This document shows positions 7,472 through 12,209 of a DNA stretch of 12,209 nt, piece by piece. This DNA is from Candidatus Zipacnadia bacterium. GTDB lineage: Bacteria; Armatimonadota; UBA5377; JALGUK01. Each line of letters begins with the position of its first letter. The stretch's first letter is position 1. Both the position numbers and the translations under genes were made by a program. Where the stretch lies: assembly GCA_029820875.1 (NCBI GenBank), contig JALGUK010000029.1, forward strand, positions 468 through 12,676. The letters run 5' to 3'. Below the pieces are notes generated by a model. That model had not been told where the DNA came from, did no database searches, and worked only from the letters and a program-made list of their open reading frames with translations.

Positions 7472-8862
7472 CCGACCAGCCCCTTGACAATCTTCTCCAT
7501 CCCCGCCGCGCGGGAACCCTTCACCAGGACCGCATCTCCCTCCAAGAGCAATCCGCGCAACAATTCGAGGGCCTCGTCATTGGAGGAGACGCGGTGAATC
7601 GCCAATCCGACGACTCCCTCCCCGCTTGCCCCTGCAGCAATCTCCTCAGCCAGCTCGCCCACAGTGATGAGCACATCAACGTTTGTCTGCGCCACAGTCC
7701 GCCCGATCTCCCGGTGCTCCTGCGAAGCGAATTCCCCAAGCTCGAGCATCGGCCCCAATACCGCTATCCGGCGCCCCGTGCAGCGCATATCTCTGAGCGT
7801 CTCCAGCGCGGCGCGAACCGAGTCGGGGCTGGCATTGTATGTGTCATCCAGGACGACTACCCCGTTTTGCCCTCGCACTATACGCGCACGCATCGGCATC
7901 CCCTCGTACATTCCCAGTCCCATGCAAATCGTCTCCGGGGACGCGCCAACGGCATAAGCGGCGGCCGCCGCCGCGAGTGCGTTGTAAACGTTGTGCCGTC
8001 CAGGTACCGGAACCGTAACCCGAATCACCTTGTCGGGAAGCATCACCCGGAATCTCACGGATTCCGAGCCGGTTTCGACATCGCTCGCCCGCACATCTGC
8101 ATCGCCGAAGCCGTAAGTAATCGTCGGGCATTTAGCCCGAGACGCCATTTGTGCCACATAGGAATCGTCAGCGTTAAGGACTGCCCGCCCCATCGGCTCG
8201 AGTGCCTCGATAAGTTCCGCTTTCGCGGCTGCAATAGCCTCCTTTGAATGAAGCCGTCCTATATGGGAGACACCCACATTGGTAACCACACCCACGTCCG
8301 GACGCCCGATCTGGGCCAGGCGCGCTATTTCGCCCGGACCCCGCATCGCGAATTCAAGCACGAGCGCCTCGTGTTCTTCCGTAAGTTTCAGAATCGTCCG
8401 GGGGACCCCGACCTCGTTGTTTTCGGTGCCCACGCTCGAGAGCGTCCGTCGGTCCTGCCGAAGAATTGTCGCGAGCATCTCACGTGTCGTGGTCTTGCCG
8501 GTGCTGCCGGTAACCGCAATAACCCTCGCATTGCTTCGGTCGCGTACACAGCGGGCCAGGTCACCGTAAGCGAGCAGTGTATCGGCGACCCGAATCAGCG
8601 GGCCGGATAGCGACACAGACCGACACACGAGGGCGGCGGCGGCGCCCTTGGCCATCGCCTCAGGGACAAACTGGTGGCCGTCGAACCGCTCTCCGATTAG
8701 AGCGACAAAAAGCTCCTGCGCGCACAGACTCCGGGAGTCTGTGCTCACACCCGCTATCCGGGTCTCGGGGATACCGCCCTCCAGACTCCCGCCGACAGCC
8801 TTTGCAACTTCCGCCAGTGTCAGACGGGCGGCGATAGCGTTACCGCGCGGCGCTGTGCTCAC
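7468..8862 (-). CDS. murF: UDP-N-acetylmuramoyl-tripeptide--D-alanyl-D-alanine ligase (MurF)
   Basis: A 464-residue cytoplasmic ligase that adds D-Ala-D-Ala to the UDP-MurNAc-tripeptide, completing the pentapeptide. Motifs: STDSRSL (40-46, N-terminal UDP-binding domain), P-loop AVTGSTGKTTTREML (116-130, MurF-specific GSTGKTTT(R/K)E), NNEVGVPRTIL (148-158), TNVGVSHIGRLHSKE (194-208), LNADD (229-233), GRHNVYNALAA (288-298), LDDTYNASPDS (338-348), VLGPMLELGE (368-377) and VLVKGSRAAGME (445-456). The usual form of the 368-377 block is GDMLELG; here Asp is replaced by Pro. The GTG at 8862 overlaps the murE TGA (GTGA), and a purine-rich GGAAGGAAG lies somewhat far upstream, so coupling to murE is likely. 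It overlaps mraY at its other end. Confidence 0.97.
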   Translation of the reverse strand: MSTAPRGNAIAARLTLAEVAKAVGGSLEGGIPETRIAGVSTDSRSLCAQELFVALIGERFDGHQFVPEAMAKGAAAALVCRSVSLSGPLIRVADTLLAYGDLARCVRDRSNARVIAVTGSTGKTTTREMLATILRQDRRTLSSVGTENNEVGVPRTILKLTEEHEALVLEFAMRGPGEIARLAQIGRPDVGVVTNVGVSHIGRLHSKEAIAAAKAELIEALEPMGRAVLNADDSYVAQMASRAKCPTITYGFGDADVRASDVETGSESVRFRVMLPDKVIRVTVPVPGRHNVYNALAAAAAAYAVGASPETICMGLGMYEGMPMRARIVRGQNGVVVLDDTYNASPDSVRAALETLRDMRCTGRRIAVLGPMLELGEFASQEHREIGRTVAQTNVDVLITVGELAEEIAAGASGEGVVGLAIHRVSSNDEALELLRGLLLEGDAVLVKGSRAAGMEKIVKGLVG

Positions 8863-10349
8863 GAATGGGCCACTTCCTTCCGGAGGAACTCGCGTGCCAC
8901 TTCGCGGTCATCGAAATGGATGGTTTTGTCGGCGAATATCTGGTATGTTTCATGCCCTTTGCCAGCAATAATCAGCAGATCGTCGGGCTGGCACATCTCA
9001 ATCCCACACCGAATCGCCGCCCGGCGGTCAGGCTCCACCACGAAATCGTTTCCTCGGAAGCCGGCAACAATCTCGGCAATGATTGCTTCAGGAATCTCGC
9101 TGCGCGGGTTGTCACTTGTCACAATCACGACATCAGCAAGCTCCTCCGCGACTCGCGCCATCAAGGGCCGCTTGGACCGGTCGCGGTCTCCCCCACAGCC
9201 GAAGATAACCAGCAATCGCTCAGGCCCAAGCTCGTGAGCGGCCCGAAGGACATTGCGAAGCCCGTCCGGGGTGTGGGCATAGTCAACGACCACGCCGAAC
9301 GGTTGTCCTTCATCCACACGCTCAAAGCGTCCGGGAGGGGCCGATGCAGCGCAGAGACCCTCCGTAACGACGTCCAACTCAATGCCCAGACCGGTTGTAC
9401 AGGCAGCAGCGGCGAGGGCGTTGTAAACGTTGAACAACCCTACCAACCGCAGCGTGACAGCGGTGGTATTGCCCAGCACGTACAGCTCCAGGTCGGTGCC
9501 GTCACGTCGCAGCTTGATGTCACAGGCCCGAACGTCCGCATCGTCCGAAAGGCCGTAAGTAATTATCGGACAGCGGGCTTGGCGGGCAATTTCACGGCCA
9601 TACGGGTCATCGGCGTTCACCACGCCCCGCAGCTCTTTTTCTGGACGGGCTGCATCCGCATAGTCCGTAAACAGCAAAAGTTTTGACCGGAAATACTCGT
9701 CAATATCCGCATGGAAATCAAGATGATCCTGCGTAAGATTTGTGAAGACCGCTGCGTCAAGCTTGGTGCCGGCCGTCCGGCTGAGCTGCAGCGCGTGGGA
9801 GCTGATTTCCATCGCCACGTCTGTAACTCCCGCATCCACCATCTGCCGCAGCAGCGACTGAAGTCCCAGCGCGTCCGGCGTGGTGCGGTCGGCGGGAAGC
9901 GTCCTGCCGGCAATTCGCCTCTCGAGTGTTGTGATAACGCCGGTGGTCCGACCCGCTGTGCCGAGAATACTGTCAACCAAGTAGACAGTCGTCGTTTTGC
10001 CGTTGGTGCCGGTGACGCCGACGACGCGAAGGCCTCTGGATGGGTGGCCGTAAAAAGTGTTTGCAATAACGGCCGCTGCTTTCCGACTGTCGGGCACGAC
10101 CGCGCTAGCTGTCCCTGGGGGTAGAGCTGGAAGGGCGCTTTCGTCCTGATAGATGACGGCCACCGCCCCCTTCGCCACTGCGTCAGCCGCATACAGATGT
10201 CCATCGGTCTCAAAGCCGCGAATGCAGATAAAGGCAGCTCCCGGCTCCACCAGGCGCGAGTCGGCGGTGATGTGGCTTATGGTTACGTTTCCGCCAGCGA
10301 CTATTCGGCTGCCGGGAACATCCTTGATGAGCTGGGCAAGAGTCAGCAT
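8859..10349 (-). CDS. murE: UDP-N-acetylmuramoyl-L-alanyl-D-glutamate--2,6-diaminopimelate ligase (MurE)
   Basis: A 496-residue cytoplasmic ligase adding the third peptide residue. Numbered from the ATG: TADSRLVEPG (28-37), P-loop GVTGTNGKTTTVYL (111-124), TTPDALGLQ (156-164), MEISSHALQLSR (180-191), FTNLTQDHLDFH (202-213), SKLLLF (222-227; K223 at the site of the carbamylated Lys), GLFNVYNALAA (304-314), DYAHTPDGLRNVL (356-368), FGCGGDRDRSKRPLM (383-397) and SDNPRSE (412-418). DNPR is the motif of meso-diaminopimelate-specific MurE, so I predict mDAP peptidoglycan. The open frame runs 16 codons further upstream (to 10397), but the ATG at 10349 has GAGG 5 nt ahead and begins the conserved fold. 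It lies about 27 nt below an extended -10 promoter. The stop overlaps the murF start. Confidence 0.97.
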   Translation of the reverse strand: MLTLAQLIKDVPGSRIVAGGNVTISHITADSRLVEPGAAFICIRGFETDGHLYAADAVAKGAVAVIYQDESALPALPPGTASAVVPDSRKAAAVIANTFYGHPSRGLRVVGVTGTNGKTTTVYLVDSILGTAGRTTGVITTLERRIAGRTLPADRTTPDALGLQSLLRQMVDAGVTDVAMEISSHALQLSRTAGTKLDAAVFTNLTQDHLDFHADIDEYFRSKLLLFTDYADAARPEKELRGVVNADDPYGREIARQARCPIITYGLSDDADVRACDIKLRRDGTDLELYVLGNTTAVTLRLVGLFNVYNALAAAACTTGLGIELDVVTEGLCAASAPPGRFERVDEGQPFGVVVDYAHTPDGLRNVLRAAHELGPERLLVIFGCGGDRDRSKRPLMARVAEELADVVIVTSDNPRSEIPEAIIAEIVAGFRGNDFVVEPDRRAAIRCGIEMCQPDDLLIIAGKGHETYQIFADKTIHFDDREVAREFLRKEVAHS

Positions 10350-10382
10350 AACGTCCTCGCGAAACGACAGGTTCACAAGTGG

Positions 10383-10411
10383 ATTATACCATCGCAAGCC
10401 AGTGCAGGGAA
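10383..10411 (-). promoter_or_regulatory. Extended -10 promoter in front of murE
   Basis: Minus strand: TGGTATAAT (10391-10383) contains a perfect TATAAT with the extended TGn element. A poor -35, TTCCCT (10411-10406, three of six), lies 17 nt upstream; extended -10 promoters tolerate a weak -35. The start would be near 10376, leaving a short leader to the murE ATG. It would allow murE-to-murG transcription independent of the broken PBP gene. Confidence 0.65.
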
Positions 10412-10419
10412 GGCCCTGC
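10404..10419. repeat. Small hairpin after the PBP stop, overlapping the murE -35
   Basis: GCAGGG (10404-10409) and CCCTGC (10414-10419) form a perfect 6-bp stem around a 4-nt loop, six bases beyond the PBP stop codon (10427-10425 on the minus strand). No T-run follows, so it is not a standard terminator. It could act as an mRNA-stabilising hairpin or an attenuator-like site at the murE promoter. Confidence 0.4.
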
Positions 10420-10424
10420 CTCCT

Positions 10425-11396
10425 TCACGTACCGGGCGTCTCAGGCGGAATCTCGTAGTATTTCAGAAGGCGCTTGGTCACGGCCTTGAACACGGGAGCA
10501 GCCGCGGCGCTCCCCGTCTGCTCCCCGTGAGGCTCGTCGAGAGTGACAACAACAACAAAATCCGGGTCGGGCAGTGGAACGGCTCCCCAGAAGGATACAA
10601 TGAAGCGATCAGGTAAGTAGCCGGGCCGTCCCGGTTCGGTTTTCTGGGCGGTGCCGGTCTTACCGCCGATTCGATAGCCGGGGATACGCGCGCTCTTGCC
10701 GGTCCCGCTCTCCACAACCCGCTCGAGCATCTTGATAAGAAGGCGAGACGTTTCGGGCCTTATAGGCCGCTGCACAATCCGCGGTTCAATGGCCCGAAAA
10801 AGCGAGCCGTCCTCATTTCGCACCTCTTTGACGATGCGCGGGTACCGCAATACCCCGCCGTTGACAAGCGCACTGGCCGCACATGCAAGCTGCAGGGACG
10901 TCACGGTCAGGCCTTGCCCGAAACCCGCAGTGGCAAGCCCGCGGATACTCCATTCGTCGGCCGGACGCACCACACCTGAGCGCTCCGCCAGACAGTCTAT
11001 GCCGGTCAGACGGCCGAAGCCGAATCGCGTCAGGTAGTCGTAGTATCGTTGCTTCCCCAGTTTGAGAGCGATTCTCGCTGCACCGATGTTACAGGAGTTG
11101 GCAAGAACCTGTGCGACGGTCTGCCATCCGTGGCCTTTTTCCCTCCATTTGCCCCAGCAGCTCAGTGAAGTGCCTCCAAGGATGATCTCACCCGGGCAAT
11201 AAAACCTGTCCTTGAGGTTGATGACACCGGCGTCTAATGCGGCCGCCGCCAGAACCGGCTTCAGGATGGACCCAGGCTCGAAGGTCCACCATACGGACCG
11301 GTTTTTCCACTCACGCGGCCCCGCGTCCGTGAAGTGGTTCGGGTCGAATGAGGGATACGAGCACATCGCCAACACATCGCCGGTACGCGGGTCAAC
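10425..11396 (-). CDS. ftsI: FtsI-like PBP, C-terminal transpeptidase fragment
   Basis: This is the 3' part of the broken gene, in the frame beginning VDPRTGDVLAM at 11396 (323 residues). It holds all three penicillin-binding motifs: SILK in FEPGSILKPVL (nucleophile Ser codon at 11270-11268), SCN in NSCNIGAARIAL, and KTGT in GGKTGTAQK. The flanking GLATAGFGQGLTVTSLQLA and the DFVVVVTLDEP segment are also typical of class B PBPs. The frame stays open upstream to an ATG at 11546, but those extra codons are an out-of-frame reading of the N-terminal half and are not homologous to anything expected. No clear ribosome site precedes an internal start, so independent expression is doubtful. It ends 14 nt before the murE -35. 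Confidence 0.85.
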   Translation of the reverse strand, partial: VDPRTGDVLAMCSYPSFDPNHFTDAGPREWKNRSVWWTFEPGSILKPVLAAAALDAGVINLKDRFYCPGEIILGGTSLSCWGKWREKGHGWQTVAQVLANSCNIGAARIALKLGKQRYYDYLTRFGFGRLTGIDCLAERSGVVRPADEWSIRGLATAGFGQGLTVTSLQLACAASALVNGGVLRYPRIVKEVRNEDGSLFRAIEPRIVQRPIRPETSRLLIKMLERVVESGTGKSARIPGYRIGGKTGTAQKTEPGRPGYLPDRFIVSFWGAVPLPDPDFVVVVTLDEPHGEQTGSAAAAPVFKAVTKRLLKYYEIPPETPGT

Positions 11397-11400
11397 CCCC
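11392..11400 (-). other. Frameshift/deletion junction in the PBP gene
   Basis: Minus strand: CAC followed by GGGGG (11400-11396) and TTGA. In the upstream frame this reads CAC GGG GGT TGA (stop). In the downstream frame it reads GGG GTT GAC, entering VDPRTG. A +1 shift, or one G fewer, joins the halves, but the missing homologous block shows that more than a single-base indel is involved. Confidence 0.75.
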
Positions 11401-12057
11401 GTGTGAGGGACTAAGCACCTCAGGCGGAGTTGCAGAAGGCGATGCTGCGGAACCGCTTTCATGCGCAGAGATTTTGGGCTGGCCGGACAGTATCGAATCC
11501 CACTTGCGCTCCAGGCCTTCGAGACCATCGTTGTCGGTGCCGGCAAACCCGATTACATTTGCGAAAGCACTCCCGGCGGGCGGGTAAATGCGCTTCCGCT
11601 CAAGCCGCATCCCGACTCCTCGGATGTCGAGAGCTTTAACTTTCCGGGCGATCTCAGGCCTGACCTTTCGCTTGACCCAGACAAACCGCCCGCCGGCGCG
11701 AAGCTTGGCCGCCAGCTTGTCGGGATCCAGCTGGAGCTGACGGGCAAGAGTCGCAGCCACCTCCTGTGGGTCTTCGATTCGCTCTGGGTCAGCGTAGATG
11801 GACTCCAGGTCGGCGTTTATGGCAAGTGGGACGCCGTTGCGGTCGTAGATGTATCCTCGCGCGGCTTCCAACGAGTAAACGCGCTTCCGCAGGAATGCCG
11901 CGGCGGCGCTCAATTGGGCGGAACGAAAGCCCTGAAGATAAACAAGTTTACATGTGAGGGCAAGGAAAGCCAGGAGAATAAGGCGATAGAGTAAGGAGAT
12001 TCGTCCTCGAATGGTGAAGGCGGTCGAACCGGCCACAAGACACCACCATCTGTTCAC
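11392..12057 (-). CDS. ftsI: FtsI-like PBP, N-terminal membrane anchor and dimerisation fragment
   Basis: This is the 5' part (221 codons). A single N-terminal transmembrane segment (about 21-41, LLYRLILLAFLALTCKLVYL) anchors the protein with the rest outside. It is followed by RGYIYDRNGVPLA (67-79), the class B PBP signature RGxIxDRNGxxLA, and by RIYPPAGSAFANVIGF (156-171) and GLEGLERKWDSILSGQP (178-194). These complete the non-catalytic domain. The tail (195-221) is rich in Ser, Pro and Ala, and is followed by the premature TGA. On its own this would be a membrane protein without transpeptidase activity. Confidence 0.85.
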   Translation of the reverse strand: MNRWWCLVAGSTAFTIRGRISLLYRLILLAFLALTCKLVYLQGFRSAQLSAAAAFLRKRVYSLEAARGYIYDRNGVPLAINADLESIYADPERIEDPQEVAATLARQLQLDPDKLAAKLRAGGRFVWVKRKVRPEIARKVKALDIRGVGMRLERKRIYPPAGSAFANVIGFAGTDNDGLEGLERKWDSILSGQPKISAHESGSAASPSATPPEVLSPSHGG

Positions 12058-12115
12058 AATGGCCCCATCTGAGTATATCGGTGCGAAGCACTAAAAACGA
12101 GACCTTGGCTCCATG

Positions 12116-12209
12116 TGTCATTCTGAGCGCCTGAAGGGCGCGAAGAATCTCGCTGTTCCCACATCGCAGCACGCCTGACATTAAGATTCTTCGGCGCTTT
12201 GCGCCTCAC
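12116..12209. repeat. Palindromic intergenic repeat (MITE/REP-like), truncated by the window end
   Basis: Plus strand: TGTCATTCTGAGCGCC begins one arm and ends CGAAGAATCT (12141-12150). AGATTCTTCG (12184-12193) is its exact 10-bp inverse, beginning the second arm. Each arm holds its own hairpin: GCGCC-TGAAG-GGCGC (12127-12141) and GGCGC-TTT-GCGCC (12193-12205). The second arm should end in the inverse of TGTCATTCT just outside the window. This pattern (CATTCTGAG...GAAGAATCT) resembles short dispersed repeats I recall from many environmental bacterial genomes. It lies about 60 nt upstream of the PBP start. Confidence 0.7.

Larger units (their letters stand above)
10425..12057 (-). pseudogene. 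ftsI: Class B penicillin-binding protein (FtsI/SpoVD-like), frameshifted and internally deleted
   Basis: FtsI crosslinks septal peptidoglycan as the transpeptidase partner of FtsW; upstream of murE is its normal dcw position. The reading frame is split. The first frame ends at TGA 11394-11392, and the rest of the gene continues in another frame from about 11396. The two meet at a run of five G (11400-11396); removing one G would rejoin them. Even then, residues leading from SPSHG straight into VDPRTGDVLAM lack the block family members have between these points (the LTID/LSID strand, the following helix and the strand before DPxTG), about 35-40 residues. A joined product would be about 543 aa against the usual 580-590. 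All three active-site motifs survive. Either the gene is inactive in this strain, or the assembly collapsed here. The GTG at 12057 (GGGG upstream) is the only reasonable start after an in-frame TAG. Confidence 0.8.

Noticed and set aside
5930..7597. A 555-codon open frame on the plus strand
   Set aside because: It lies antisense to murD and mraY, whose motifs are unmistakable. Its product is rich in Arg, Pro, Gln and Asn with no fold-like pattern. Long antisense frames are expected opposite GC-rich genes.
11392..11400. Programmed +1 ribosomal frameshift in the PBP gene
   Set aside because: The G run directly before TGA is suggestive, but the missing homologous block means a simple shift would not restore a normal protein, so I treat it as a lesion.
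11396..11546. In-frame upstream extension of the C-terminal PBP fragment (to ATG 11546)
   Set aside because: It is the out-of-frame reading of codons that in the other frame give the conserved GLEGLERKWDS region, so it is not a real N-terminus.
12072..12077. TATACT as a -10 box for the PBP gene
   Set aside because: No acceptable -35 lies 16-18 nt upstream, and the predicted start would leave only about 8 nt before the GTG, without room for the ribosome site.
1..12209. CRISPR arrays, tRNA/rRNA genes, transposases, phage or defence genes
   Set aside because: No regularly spaced direct repeats, RNA-gene signatures or such protein motifs are visible on either strand; the window is filled by envelope genes.

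Overview
The window is ordinary housekeeping DNA for cell-envelope synthesis, almost all of it transcribed leftward (minus strand). It comes from a bacterium that looks moderately GC-rich. MurE carries the DNPR motif typical of meso-diaminopimelate-adding enzymes, so the peptidoglycan is probably of the mDAP type. GTG and TTG starts greatly outnumber ATG. I cannot name the phylum from sequence alone. The divergent Mur motifs, the start-codon use and the type of intergenic repeat suggest a deep-branching or uncultured lineage rather than a well-studied model.

Layout from right to left, the direction of transcription. 12209-12058: gene-free end holding a palindromic repeat (TGTCATTCTGAGCGC...CGAAGAATCT and an inverted partner) that is cut by the window edge. 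12057-10425: class B penicillin-binding protein (ftsI-like), broken by a frameshift at a run of five G (11400-11396); about 35-40 codons of the transpeptidase entry also appear to be missing there. 10411-10383: extended -10 promoter. 10349-2687: murE, murF, mraY, murD, ftsW and murG, mostly overlapping or closely spaced. This is the classic division and cell-wall (dcw) cluster order, and it stops after murG: murC, murB, ddl, ftsQ, ftsA and ftsZ do not follow. 2689-2490: intergenic region with palindromes, one of them very like a REP element, and a strong sigma70-type promoter. 2471-1: second operon with an extended-SDR nucleotide-sugar epimerase/dehydratase, a WecA/TagO-type polyprenyl-phosphate sugar-1-phosphate transferase, and the start of an RmlD-type dTDP-4-dehydrorhamnose reductase cut by the left edge.

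How they work together: MurE, MurF and MurD are cytoplasmic ligases that build the UDP-MurNAc-pentapeptide. MraY loads it onto undecaprenyl phosphate (lipid I), MurG adds GlcNAc (lipid II), and the SEDS polymerase FtsW with its partner PBP (FtsI) polymerises and crosslinks it at the septum. The downstream operon makes activated sugars and starts a second lipid-linked glycan on the same polyprenyl carrier, probably a rhamnose-containing surface polysaccharide.

I looked for a new system and do not see one. The points most worth a second look are the lesion in the PBP gene, the palindromic repeat at the right edge, the REP-like element next to the second promoter, and some unusual residues in otherwise conserved Mur motifs.
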